Assembly: GCF_000831385.1 (NCBI RefSeq)
Contig: NZ_AP014548.1
Coordinates: 620,001 to 684,000 of the forward strand
Direction: 5' to 3'
Length of the DNA stretch: 64,000 nucleotides
From: Nonlabens marinus S1-08
Lineage (GTDB): Bacteria > Bacteroidota > Bacteroidia > Flavobacteriales > Flavobacteriaceae
Below the pieces are notes generated by a model that ran no database searches, was not told where the DNA came from, and saw only the letters and a program-made list of their open reading frames with translations. This document shows positions 35,163 through 44,043 of the stretch, in pieces. A program made the position numbers and the translations under genes. The stretch's first letter is position 1, and every line of letters starts with the position of its first letter.

Positions 35163-36071
35163 TTACAGAGATGTATTTTTATTCTTTCTCGCTCGTTCTA
35201 CATCCAGCAATCTGGACTTTGAAACTTCAGTAGTTTTGTATTGAATCGAACTTCTTCCTTTGAATTCATAGGTGGTTCCAGATGCATTATGGAACAGTTC
35301 TATCGTCTGATCATCAATAACGTAAAGGTCGAAATAATCATTGCCTAAAAAATCATAATCGAGCGTTAAATGCTTGTTAAGTGAACCAGGGGAAACGTCA
35401 TCCACCCAATATTCTCCCGTATAATCCCAGTATAGGCTATTCACACCAGTTCCATTTCCATCGTTTGAACTTTGAAATATATCTGCATTAGAACCAGGTC
35501 GAAACTTCAAGTAGTTTTCTGCATCAAATTCATTGATGGCTCCTTCTTGACTGGTATACACTTTTTCCCAAGCACGGTACTCTTGTAAAAAGTACTGTAT
35601 GTTATTATAAAACAGTTTGTCGTAATCAAAATTGCTGGTACTGTATCCATCGACAAAATATCGGGTGCCAGTAAACGTATCACGCAATTCCAAACGGTCA
35701 GATGCTCTCACGAAAACTTGAAATTCATGAACACCATCAACATCATGATCTATAGTCAAAATATCAGCATAGGTATCATACACGCCCACATCAACTCCTA
35801 GACCTGAACCAGCACGTCCTAATCCTACCAGATTATTATTCGCAAATAAAGTTCCGTAATCAAAACTGAGCGTGAATGCCCTAGTCATAAAGGGGATATC
35901 AAGATTGCCTTGAGAACTGTTTAAATCCAGGTACCATAGATCGCTTGAAGCAAGAACCTGATTAAGTGTAGGTTCATCCGCTATTGGGTCGCCTATTATG
36001 ATGTCTGCCTCACAGCTATTCAATGTGAATGCCAGTGCAAGACCGCCTAAAAGAGTAGTTATTGCTTTCAT
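35163..36071 (-). CDS. Predicted lipoprotein next to nadD
   Basis: A 302-residue protein with a lipoprotein signal (MKAITTLLGGLALAFTLNSC, Cys 20). The rest is rich in Asp, Tyr and Phe, with repeated 'W/Y-D' strands, and I recognise no catalytic motif. Relatives of this lipoprotein often carry a misleading 'nicotinic acid mononucleotide adenyltransferase' label, which I take to come from its neighbour; no such motif is visible. It is convergent with nadD. The function is unknown. Confidence 0.75.
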   Translation of the reverse strand: MKAITTLLGGLALAFTLNSCEADIIIGDPIADEPTLNQVLASSDLWYLDLNSSQGNLDIPFMTRAFTLSFDYGTLFANNNLVGLGRAGSGLGVDVGVYDTYADILTIDHDVDGVHEFQVFVRASDRLELRDTFTGTRYFVDGYSTSNFDYDKLFYNNIQYFLQEYRAWEKVYTSQEGAINEFDAENYLKFRPGSNADIFQSSNDGNGTGVNSLYWDYTGEYWVDDVSPGSLNKHLTLDYDFLGNDYFDLYVIDDQTIELFHNASGTTYEFKGRSSIQYKTTEVSKSRLLDVERARKNKNTSL

Positions 36072-36163
36072 AATTGATCATTTAATGTTCACTACAACGT
36101 TTTCGAAAATCATGCCATTTATTCAAACCGCTATTATACAGAAGGTTACATTTATGTTTAGTT

Positions 36164-36179
36164 CGCTTTCGCGAAAGCG
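36164..36179. repeat. 16-bp palindrome CGCTTTCGCGAAAGCG, copy 9
   Basis: A perfect intergenic copy in the 219-base divergent gap between the lipoprotein gene and gpsA. Confidence 0.95.
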
Positions 36180-36290
36180 AACTCCACCAAACTCTAAAAA
36201 CAAGTATCAAAATTGAAGCAAATAGAGACAGGACCATAGCTCTCCGGGCTTTCGTGCGAAAAATGTTACCTTTACCCTTTATCACTTTTT

Positions 36291-37286
36291 ATGGAAAAAG
36301 AACTCAAAATTGCAGTGTTGGGTGGCGGTAGCTGGGCTACAGCCATAGTGAAGATGTTGTGTGAAAATATGGAGGAAGTGGGCTGGTACATGCGCAGTGT
36401 GTACGCCATAGAGCATATCAAACGCAATGACCATAACCCAAGCTATTTGAGCAGTGTAGAGTTCGACCCTTCAAAATTGAAGCTTTCTAGCAATATCAAT
36501 GAAATCGTAGAATATGCAGATGTTTGCATATTTGCTATCCCCAGTGCCTTTTTACATTCAGAGTTGGAACCATTGACTATTTCTTTTGAAGGGAAGATGG
36601 TAGTTTCAGCTATTAAGGGTATTGTTCCTGAAACTGGACTTATTGTAGGGGAACATTTTAGCCAAAATTATAATATTGACCTTGATGATATTGGAGTCAT
36701 CACTGGGCCTTGTCATGCAGAGGAAGTGGCTTTAGAGCGCCTATCCTATTTGACCGTTGCTTGTGCAAATCAAGAAATGGCAGATCGACTGGCCAGTTAT
36801 TTTGAAAGCGATTATATCAACTGTAAAACTAGTGATGATATTATAGGGACTGAATATGCCGCTGTTCTTAAAAACATTTATGCCATCGCTGCAGGAATTG
36901 CCCATGGATTGGGATATGGTGATAATTTCCAAAGTGTATTAATGTCAAATGCCATACGGGAGATGAAACGCTACATCAAGAAAGTCCATAAAATGAAGCG
37001 TAATATTAATGATAGCGCCTACTTAGGAGACTTACTAGTTACTGGATATTCTGTGTTTTCTAGAAACCGCCTATTCGGTAATATGTTAGGAAAAGGGTAT
37101 ACAGTGCGCAGCGCACAACTGGAAATGAGTATGGTAGCAGAGGGTTATTATGCTACTAAAAGTGCCTATAAAATCAATCAAGAGCATGGTGCTAAAACAC
37201 CTATTCTTAATGCGGTGTACGACATCTTATACGAGAACAAAAACCCAAAAAAGACTTTTAAAAAGCTAGCTGAAAAGCTGGATTAA
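36291..37286 (+). CDS. gpsA: Glycerol-3-phosphate dehydrogenase [NAD(P)+]
   Basis: A 331-residue enzyme that reduces dihydroxyacetone phosphate to sn-glycerol-3-phosphate for phospholipid synthesis. The NAD(P) loop is GGGSWATAI (11-19), the catalytic lysine is in VVSAIKGI, and the GAAL-type motif appears as EYAAVLKNIYAIAAGI. The length is normal. A TACCTTTA near-consensus -7 element lies 16 bases upstream. Confidence 0.95.
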   Translation: MEKELKIAVLGGGSWATAIVKMLCENMEEVGWYMRSVYAIEHIKRNDHNPSYLSSVEFDPSKLKLSSNINEIVEYADVCIFAIPSAFLHSELEPLTISFEGKMVVSAIKGIVPETGLIVGEHFSQNYNIDLDDIGVITGPCHAEEVALERLSYLTVACANQEMADRLASYFESDYINCKTSDDIIGTEYAAVLKNIYAIAAGIAHGLGYGDNFQSVLMSNAIREMKRYIKKVHKMKRNINDSAYLGDLLVTGYSVFSRNRLFGNMLGKGYTVRSAQLEMSMVAEGYYATKSAYKINQEHGAKTPILNAVYDILYENKNPKKTFKKLAEKLD

Positions 37287-37305
37287 ACTTTCAAAAATAG
37301 ATTAC

Positions 37306-38859
37306 ATGTCAGAAATAGCGAAAGCTTTTGCAATCAACGACGCCCTGAAACAATTAGGCGTAGAAAAGATAAATAAAGGGACCTCAACTGGTAATGAGAA
37401 CTTTGGTAACGGTGCCGAGATCATCTCCTCATCCCCTGTGGATGGAGCAGAAATCGCACGAGTAACCACCACCACTGCGGATGATTATGATAAAGTAGTT
37501 GCCGCAGCTCAAACCGCTTTTAAAGACTGGAGATTAAAACCAGCGCCCCTGCGTGGTGAAGTGGTACGCCAGTTTGGTGATGAGTTAAGACGATTGAAGG
37601 AGCCTCTAGGAAAACTCGTTTCTTATGAAATGGGGAAATCCTATCAAGAAGGATTAGGTGAAGTTCAAGAGATGATTGACATCTGTGACTTTGCTGTAGG
37701 TCTTTCTAGACAGTTGCACGGTTTGACCATGCACAGTGAGCGCCCAGGACATAGAATGTATGAACAATACCATCCACTAGGGATTGTGGGGATTATCAGT
37801 GCTTTCAACTTTCCAGTAGCCGTATGGGCTTGGAACACAGCGCTCGCATGGGTTTGCGGCGATGTCTGTATCTGGAAGCCAAGTGAAAAAACTCCTCTAA
37901 CAGGAATTGCTTGCCAAAATATCATTGCCAAAGTTCTTAAAGACAACAACCTTCCAGAAGGTATTTCTTGTCTAGTGAATGGCGATTATAAGGTAGGAGA
38001 AATGATGACCACTGATAAGCGCGTACCATTAATCAGCGCGACTGGATCTACCCGCATGGGTAAAATTGTAGCGAGTAAAGTGGGTGAGCGATTAGGAAAG
38101 TCCTTGTTAGAATTAGGCGGTAACAATGCCATCATTGTCACTCCAGATGCAGATATTAAAATGACCGTGATAGGTGCGGTATTTGGCGCTGTAGGAACTG
38201 CGGGACAACGCTGTACATCAACAAGACGATTGATCGTTCATGATTCGATGTATGATAAAGTTAAAACAGCGGTAGTGGATGCTTACAAGCAATTAAAAAT
38301 TGGAAATCCATTAGATGAAAATAATCATGTAGGTCCTCTAATTGATAAAGATGCCGTTAAAGGATATCAAAACGCTTTAACTAAAGTAGTGGAAGAAGGC
38401 GGTAAAGTAATTGTAGAAGGTGGTGTTCTAGAAGGTAAAGGCTTTGAAAGCGGTTGCTACGTAAAACCTGCTATAGCTGAAGCGGAGAACTCTTTTGAAA
38501 TCGTACAGCACGAGACTTTTGCTCCTGTTTTGTATCTATTGAAATACAGCGGTAATGTAGAAAATGCTCTAGATCTTCAAAATGGTGTGAACCAAGGGTT
38601 ATCCAGTGCGATAATGACCAACAACCTAAGAGAAGCCGAGCACTTTTTGAGCGTTGCAGGATCTGATTGTGGTATCGCAAACGTCAATATAGGAACTAGT
38701 GGAGCGGAGATAGGCGGTGCCTTTGGAGGTGAAAAAGACACAGGCGGTGGTCGTGAATCTGGTAGTGATGCCTGGAAGATATATATGAGACGACAAACGA
38801 ACACAATAAACTACACAACCGAACTACCCTTAGCCCAGGGAATTAAGTTTGATTTATAG
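37306..38859 (+). CDS. Aldehyde dehydrogenase, ALDH7 (antiquitin-like) family
   Basis: A 517-residue dehydrogenase. The general base is E269 (LLELGGNN) and the nucleophile C303 (GTAGQRCTSTRR); the substrate-side motif GAEIGGAFGGEKDTGGGRESGSD is typical of ALDH7, whose bacterial members oxidise L-piperideine-6-carboxylate to 2-aminoadipate in lysine breakdown (AmaB/Pcd). That substrate is inferred from family. It follows gpsA by 19 bases and ends in a strong terminator. Confidence 0.92.
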   Translation: MSEIAKAFAINDALKQLGVEKINKGTSTGNENFGNGAEIISSSPVDGAEIARVTTTTADDYDKVVAAAQTAFKDWRLKPAPLRGEVVRQFGDELRRLKEPLGKLVSYEMGKSYQEGLGEVQEMIDICDFAVGLSRQLHGLTMHSERPGHRMYEQYHPLGIVGIISAFNFPVAVWAWNTALAWVCGDVCIWKPSEKTPLTGIACQNIIAKVLKDNNLPEGISCLVNGDYKVGEMMTTDKRVPLISATGSTRMGKIVASKVGERLGKSLLELGGNNAIIVTPDADIKMTVIGAVFGAVGTAGQRCTSTRRLIVHDSMYDKVKTAVVDAYKQLKIGNPLDENNHVGPLIDKDAVKGYQNALTKVVEEGGKVIVEGGVLEGKGFESGCYVKPAIAEAENSFEIVQHETFAPVLYLLKYSGNVENALDLQNGVNQGLSSAIMTNNLREAEHFLSVAGSDCGIANVNIGTSGAEIGGAFGGEKDTGGGRESGSDAWKIYMRRQTNTINYTTELPLAQGIKFDL

Positions 38860-38881
38860 TAAACTATTTTTTAGTGAATCT

Positions 38882-38912
38882 AAAAGACCGCCTCAATCAG
38901 GCGGTCTTTTTA
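38882..38912. terminator. Bidirectional terminator between converging genes
   Basis: A perfect 12-base stem (AAAAGACCGCCT with AGGCGGTCTTTT, loop CAATC) has T tails both ways and overlaps the stop codon of the minus-strand phosphatase gene. Confidence 0.9.
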
Positions 38913-39653
38913 ATTCCTACCTTTTTCCTCAGGATACAAATCTGGTAAAGGGTCGCTTTGCCATATTTCCTTAGTTTCCACGCACAATGCCGTGAGTGGT
39001 CCTGTAAATGCTGCGCCAGTATCTACATTCCAGATGTTGGCCGCGTGAATAGGTTGTGTACTGTCCAATCTTGTAGTAGGCGTATGGCCTATAAATATCT
39101 CATTGTACAACTTGAGTCGGTTGGGGTATCTGGAGTCGTCCTTGGATAAGTTTGGATCGATACACAATGCCATTTCCCACAAGGATCGATCCCAGTAGGG
39201 TAAATTCTTGTAATACTCATAATGCGGCCCATTTAGATTATGAAATCCTGCATGGAAATACCCGTTGCCATCCAATTCATAGAAATCCACAAGTTCATCT
39301 GTTAGAAATGAAATGTGTCTCGCTATTTCTGATTCGGATTTTCCACTGTAGCTTTTAACCGTACTCGTGCCACCATGGTGCAACCACTGTTTGTTTTTCT
39401 GCCCTTTGACTAGAAAATCAAGTACTAATTCATCGTGATTTCCTCTTAAAAAAATGGGAGCTGTGTGTTTGTGGAGAGCTCGCTTTCGCGAAAGCGATAT
39501 CAACTCCTCAATCACCTCAAAACTTTGCGACCAGCCATCTACATAGTCACCCAAAAATATGAGTTGATCTCGTGGTTCTACCTCTAATCGCTCTAATAAC
39601 TGGATTAAAGCGCGGTAGCCGCCGTGTATGTCTCCTATAACTAGTGTTCTCAA
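38910..39653 (-). CDS. Metallophosphoesterase (serine/threonine-phosphatase-like)
   Basis: A 247-residue calcineurin-type phosphoesterase with the ordered metal motifs GDIHGG (7-12), GDYVDG (36-41) and GNHDE (~71-75), plus the later GHTPT motif. This is the pattern of PPP-type bacterial phosphatases related to PrpA/Ap4A hydrolase. The substrate (phosphoprotein or dinucleoside tetraphosphate) is unresolved. It overlaps the upstream AlbA_2 gene by four bases. A perfect palindrome encodes LSRKR. Confidence 0.9.
   Translation of the reverse strand: MRTLVIGDIHGGYRALIQLLERLEVEPRDQLIFLGDYVDGWSQSFEVIEELISLSRKRALHKHTAPIFLRGNHDELVLDFLVKGQKNKQWLHHGGTSTVKSYSGKSESEIARHISFLTDELVDFYELDGNGYFHAGFHNLNGPHYEYYKNLPYWDRSLWEMALCIDPNLSKDDSRYPNRLKLYNEIFIGHTPTTRLDSTQPIHAANIWNVDTGAAFTGPLTALCVETKEIWQSDPLPDLYPEEKGRN
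39481..39496. repeat. 16-bp palindrome CGCTTTCGCGAAAGCG, copy 10
   Basis: A perfect copy inside the phosphoesterase gene, encoding LSRKR. Confidence 0.95.
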
Positions 39654-40786
39654 GAATTATATTTTACTTTTCTCAAGATACGCAAGGACTCTTTATATGC
39701 CTTATAAGTGTCCGGATAATTTTTCAACTGTTGGCGTTGTAATTTCATTTTTTCAATAGGTTCTCCCACATTATTAAACTGGCAAATAAGCATAGTTTCT
39801 GGGAGGTTGCGCAGATCTTGAAGCTCTCTGCCTGTTAAAATAGCACCTGTGGATAATTTTGCCAGCAAGGATAAATTAGCATTATAGATATGGTGCAACG
39901 TACGCCTATCGTAATAGGGCGGGTTGAAAAGTATCTTAGTTTCCAGTTTGTAAGTACCATTTGGGAAAAAGCGTAACGTTTGCCGTTCCAGCGGGTGATA
40001 GGCCTGACGGTCGCCTAGACCCAACTCTACAAATTCAAGGATGCTAAAACTGTCCTCATCATAAGAAATTTGAACCTCATCTAACGCACTGTAGAACAAC
40101 CGCACTTGCTCATTCACCATCTCGATATCGACGCGGTAGTAGTATTCATTGCCTTTTTTACGTTTCATTTTGCCAGACCAGCAAATCACAAATTGCTCTT
40201 TAAACACTTTATAAAAAACTTCTAGCCCGTGCTCCTTACGATTCATAAAATCCTGCACACGATCCAGCGTCAACTCAATATTATTACTGGCATTTTTCTC
40301 GATCTCTTGAACAATAGTAGAATTCACATCATCCATTCGGATCCCAAAATCTTTAGGCATGGAAATGCTGCCGTCTCTAAAAAACACAGCACCACCGTAA
40401 TATTTCCAAATGTTTTTACGCAATGAAGTGATGCCGTTCTGGGATCGTATGGTGACTAGACCTACCACTTTATCCACTGGCAAGTGTGGAAAAGGAATGT
40501 TCTCGTACTGCACTAAAGGTGGGTTTTCTAGATAGGCATTGATAAGATTTTGAAGTTTAGAATCGTCAAAAAAATCGACGCCTACAATCTCATTTTTGCG
40601 ATCGTCCACTCCTACTACTATGAAGCTATTATTAGCAGGGTTAGAATTAGAAAGCGCACAAATGTGTTTTAAAAATTTAGCCTTACCTTCTTTATGGCTT
40701 AAGTCCACCCGCAGTTTCTTGTCGTAGAAACTGTTTTCGTCGTTGTGCGACAGTAGACTCTTGACCAGTAGGCGCTTGTTGATCAT
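39650..40786 (-). CDS. AlbA_2/Schlafen-type domain protein
   Basis: A 378-residue cytoplasmic protein. The N-terminal 130 residues match the AlbA_2 (Schlafen core) domain: the KAKFLKHICALSN helix, then NNSFIVVGVDDRKNEIVGVDFF. In this class of bacterial proteins the domain binds nucleic acid or ATP, often in regulators or defence-linked proteins. The C-terminal 200 residues are unfamiliar. Its start overlaps nothing upstream and its stop overlaps the phosphatase ATG (ATGA), so the two are coupled. The role is unknown. Confidence 0.75.
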   Translation of the reverse strand: MINKRLLVKSLLSHNDENSFYDKKLRVDLSHKEGKAKFLKHICALSNSNPANNSFIVVGVDDRKNEIVGVDFFDDSKLQNLINAYLENPPLVQYENIPFPHLPVDKVVGLVTIRSQNGITSLRKNIWKYYGGAVFFRDGSISMPKDFGIRMDDVNSTIVQEIEKNASNNIELTLDRVQDFMNRKEHGLEVFYKVFKEQFVICWSGKMKRKKGNEYYYRVDIEMVNEQVRLFYSALDEVQISYDEDSFSILEFVELGLGDRQAYHPLERQTLRFFPNGTYKLETKILFNPPYYDRRTLHHIYNANLSLLAKLSTGAILTGRELQDLRNLPETMLICQFNNVGEPIEKMKLQRQQLKNYPDTYKAYKESLRILRKVKYNS

Positions 40787-40790
40787 GACC

Positions 40791-40798
40791 TAAATATA
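40791..40798 (-). promoter_or_regulatory. -7 element TATATTTA before the AlbA_2 gene
   Basis: The minus strand reads TATATTTA-GGTC-ATG, four bases from the start codon, the same layout as at purN. Confidence 0.5.
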
Positions 40799-40821
40799 GT
40801 TCAAGGAATTTGTATTTATAC

Positions 40822-40837
40822 CGCTTTCGCGAAAGCG
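40822..40837. repeat. 16-bp palindrome CGCTTTCGCGAAAGCG, copy 11
   Basis: A perfect intergenic copy in the divergent gap between the AlbA_2 gene and lpxH. Confidence 0.95.
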
Positions 40838-40902
40838 AAATTCTCCCATTTCACTGCTGCAATTGATCATTACTGTATTCTAGCGCAATGCGGTGATATT
40901 GC

Positions 40903-40910
40903 TATCTTTG
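40903..40910 (+). promoter_or_regulatory. -7 element TATCTTTG before lpxH
   Basis: An exact TAnnTTTG match five bases before the ATG, which predicts a leaderless or nearly leaderless mRNA. Confidence 0.6.
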
Positions 40911-40915
40911 AACCC

Positions 40916-41677
40916 ATGGAGATTCCAGAAGGTAAAAAGATTTATTTTTCAAGTGACAACCACCTGGGTGCGCCTACTCAAGAATTGAGCAAGCCCAGAG
41001 AGCGCAAATTCCTGCAATGGTTAGACATGGTGAGAGATGATGCGGCTGCCATTTTTCTACTGGGAGACTTATTTGATTTCTGGTTTGAATACAAAACGGT
41101 AGTACCAAAGGGTCAAGTAAGAGTCCTAGGCAAACTTGCAGAGCTGCGGGATAGCGGCATACCTATTTATTTCTTTGTAGGGAATCACGATTTGTGGATG
41201 TTCGGCTATTTTGAGGAAGAGCTAGGCATTCCTGTCTATCACGAGCCCAAAGTGTTTGATTTCAACGGCAAAAAATTTCTAATAGGACACGGTGATGGAA
41301 AAGGTCCTGGCGATAAAGGCTACAAGAGGATGAAAAAGGTTTTTACCAGTCCTTTTTTCCAGTGGTGTTTTAGATGGATACATCCAGATTTAGGTGTGAA
41401 GCTTGCAAGACATTTGTCCGTTAAAAATAAACTGATATCAGGAGACGAGGATGCCATTTTTCTAGGGGAAGAGAAAGAGTGGCTAGCGCAATATGCTAAG
41501 CGCAAACTAGAGAAAAATTCCATTGATTATTTCATTTTTGGGCACCGTCATTTACCTATGGAAATTAAACTTACAGATACTTCTACTTACTTCAATCTGG
41601 GCGATTGGATATCACATTATTCTTATGGCGTGTATGATGAAAATGGATTTTTGATCAAATCCTTTGAAAAGTCTTAG
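40916..41677 (+). CDS. lpxH: UDP-2,3-diacylglucosamine diphosphatase
   Basis: A 253-residue calcineurin-like hydrolase that cleaves UDP-2,3-diacylglucosamine to lipid X in lipid A synthesis, at the inner membrane. The metal ligands are D14 and H16 (SSDNHLG), D51 (LLGDLFDFW), N90 and H91 (VGNHD), and the late FGHRHLP motif. The FDFWFEYK stretch is typical of LpxH/LpxH2. LpxH is assigned by similarity of motifs; a paralogue with another role is possible. Confidence 0.87.
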   Translation: MEIPEGKKIYFSSDNHLGAPTQELSKPRERKFLQWLDMVRDDAAAIFLLGDLFDFWFEYKTVVPKGQVRVLGKLAELRDSGIPIYFFVGNHDLWMFGYFEEELGIPVYHEPKVFDFNGKKFLIGHGDGKGPGDKGYKRMKKVFTSPFFQWCFRWIHPDLGVKLARHLSVKNKLISGDEDAIFLGEEKEWLAQYAKRKLEKNSIDYFIFGHRHLPMEIKLTDTSTYFNLGDWISHYSYGVYDENGFLIKSFEKS

Positions 41678-41821
41678 CTTTAAAAAATTAGTGCGATGTT
41701 AAGATTTGGCTTACAGATAAACAGATATTAGTGTTTTATGTCGAATATAACATTCCCAGAATAGCTGTTTTACCAGTTGAGTTAAAACTTCTCACTACTT
41801 TATAAAAGTAAAATAAAAACG

Positions 41822-43645
41822 GTGGTTAAAATTGACAAGTACAGTGCTATACGGCAGGCTCCAGTGGCCATTGCTTACTTAGATAAAAACTTGAACTATG
41901 TAGCTCACTCTAGTAAGTGGTGTGCGGACTATAAGCTACCTCATAAAGATCTAACCGGAATGAACCATTATGATCTTTTCCCTGAAATAGGTCAAGAATG
42001 GCGAGATAAGCATCAACAAGTTCTTAAGGGAAGCTATGAATCCAATCCTGCAGAATTATTTGTGCGCCATGATGGAACTGAGCAATGGATCAAATGGAGT
42101 GTAGGGCCTACTTATGATGACGACGGGAACATCAACGGTATGGTCATGAGTAGTGAGGATATCACAGAAACCATGGAGATCAAAATGAAAATTGATCGAG
42201 AACACCAACTACTGCTTGATGCATCAAATAAAGCCAAAATAGGTTCATGGGAAATGAATTACTTGACTAATGAATTGTACTGGTCTGATGTGACTAAAAT
42301 GATTCATGAAGTTGACATGGATTACGTTCCAGATGTATCTACAGGTATTGAATTTTACAAGCCTGGATATAATCAAAAAAAGATCACAAAACTTTTCACA
42401 GACTCAAACGCTACTGGCAACTCCTATGATGTAGAACTGCAAATTATTACTGCTAAAGGCAACGAACGCTGGGTAAGAAGCGTCATTAAGGCAGATATGG
42501 AGCACGGCAAATGCATACGTCAATACGGGACTTTTGAAGATATCACGGAGCGGGTATTAATTAATCTAAAATATAAACAAGCCGTTAAAAGATTTCATGA
42601 CGGTTTTCAAGCATCTGGAGTGGGAATGCTGGTGATAGATCCGCTTACTCTAAAAATCAAAGATTCTAATCCTAGTATTTCAAAAATGCTTGATCTAGAT
42701 AAGTCTAATCTAGTGAAAACCTCTCTTGAAAATCATGTTAGAAAGGAAGATTTTCCTGGCCTATTTCAAGCTGTAGCTGATCTTTTAAGTGAGCAATCTA
42801 ACCATCTGATCCTTGATCTAAATCTCAAAAAATCAACGGGTAGATATGTAAGTTGTTCTTTAATGGGAACCTTACTTGAAGATGAATATGGAAACCCAGT
42901 TGATCTAATCGTTCAAATTTTAGATGTTTCTGAGGTCAAGAAGAAGGAATTAGAACTTCAATCGTCCACTCAGCAAATAAAAAAGCAAAATGAGCGACTG
43001 CTCAATTTTGCACATATTGTTTCCCACAATTTAAGGTCTCATTCTAGCAATTTTGAAGTCTTACTTCAATTGTACGTTCAAGAAACCCTAGAGGAGGATA
43101 AAGAGAATATTATAAAATTATTAAAGGCTTCAAGCTCTCAATTATCTGAAACGATTAACCACCTTAATGATGTCGTTGCTGTAAACATTGAGAAAATTGA
43201 ACTGACTCGAATGTTCCTCAAAGAAAACATCTTCAATGTTATGGAGAATATTTCTTCTGAAATCGCAAAACATGATATTAGTGTTGACGTGGATATAGAC
43301 GATGATTTTATCATTGTTGCATCACCTGCATACATGGAGAGCATCATTTTGAATTTGCTTACAAACAGCATCAAATACCGTAAAAAAGACGTTCCGGCTC
43401 ATATTAGAATAAGTGCCTTCAAGCATAAAAATAAATGCCGCATAATTTTTGAAGACAACGGTATTGGTATTGATATGAAGCAGCATGGTCATAAGGTATT
43501 CGGGATGTACAAAACATTCCACGGCAATAAAGACGCTCGCGGGATAGGTCTGTACATGACTAAAAATCAAGTAGAGGCTATGGGAGGAACTATTCGAGTC
43601 CAGAGTACAAAAGACGTGGGGACAATTTTCAAAATAACCTTGTAG
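41822..43645 (+). CDS. PAS-domain sensor histidine kinase
   Basis: A 607-residue protein with three PAS-like sensor regions (about 8-120, 130-245, 260-370), a coiled linker, and a kinase core. The phospho-accepting residue is H402 in FAHIVSHNLRSHS; the ATP-binding boxes are N (LNLLTNSIKYRK), G1 (EDNGIGID) and G2 (GIGLYMTKNQVEAMGG). No transmembrane segment is evident, so it should sense an intracellular signal. The start is GTG. The response regulator follows two bases after its stop. Confidence 0.92.
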   Translation: MVKIDKYSAIRQAPVAIAYLDKNLNYVAHSSKWCADYKLPHKDLTGMNHYDLFPEIGQEWRDKHQQVLKGSYESNPAELFVRHDGTEQWIKWSVGPTYDDDGNINGMVMSSEDITETMEIKMKIDREHQLLLDASNKAKIGSWEMNYLTNELYWSDVTKMIHEVDMDYVPDVSTGIEFYKPGYNQKKITKLFTDSNATGNSYDVELQIITAKGNERWVRSVIKADMEHGKCIRQYGTFEDITERVLINLKYKQAVKRFHDGFQASGVGMLVIDPLTLKIKDSNPSISKMLDLDKSNLVKTSLENHVRKEDFPGLFQAVADLLSEQSNHLILDLNLKKSTGRYVSCSLMGTLLEDEYGNPVDLIVQILDVSEVKKKELELQSSTQQIKKQNERLLNFAHIVSHNLRSHSSNFEVLLQLYVQETLEEDKENIIKLLKASSSQLSETINHLNDVVAVNIEKIELTRMFLKENIFNVMENISSEIAKHDISVDVDIDDDFIIVASPAYMESIILNLLTNSIKYRKKDVPAHIRISAFKHKNKCRIIFEDNGIGIDMKQHGHKVFGMYKTFHGNKDARGIGLYMTKNQVEAMGGTIRVQSTKDVGTIFKITL

Positions 43646-43647
43646 TT

Positions 43648-44040
43648 ATGAAGGTGAACTATGTTTGGATCATTGATGATGATGCTGTATACACTTTCAC
43701 AGTTCGAAAATTACTAGAGCAATGTCAACTAGCTCATACTGTAAAAGATTTTAAAAATGGGCAACTAGCTATCGATCAGCTGACTGAAATAAATTTTAAT
43801 ACACACCTCTATCCTGACATTATTCTACTGGACATCAACATGCCGGTCCTAAACGGGTGGCAGTTCATGAATGAATTTGTAAAGTTTGTTGACAAAAATG
43901 CCATAACAGTTTATATGGTGAGTTCTTCCATAGACCCTAGAGATCGAGAAAGAGCCATGCAATATGAGGAGATTGAGGATTTCGTAATCAAGCCTTTGAC
44001 TATAAAATGTTTAAGAGATCTTCTGAGCGTATCTATTTAA
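43648..44040 (+). CDS. Single-domain response regulator
   Basis: A 130-residue receiver domain with no output domain. The acidic pocket is D10-D12 (IIDDDAV), the phosphorylation site D62 (LLDINMPVLNG), followed by VSSSID and the conserved lysine in VIKPLT. It starts two bases after the PAS kinase and is its evident partner. With no DNA-binding domain it must act through protein contacts, as a phosphorelay step or CheY-like signal. Confidence 0.95.
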   Translation: MKVNYVWIIDDDAVYTFTVRKLLEQCQLAHTVKDFKNGQLAIDQLTEINFNTHLYPDIILLDINMPVLNGWQFMNEFVKFVDKNAITVYMVSSSIDPRDRERAMQYEEIEDFVIKPLTIKCLRDLLSVSI

Positions 44041-44043
44041 CTT

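Noticed and set aside
36082..36285. Minus-strand ORF of 67 codons before gpsA
   Set aside because: It has one hydrophobic stretch but no promoter match or family, and it spans the palindrome and the gpsA promoter region; chance is more likely.
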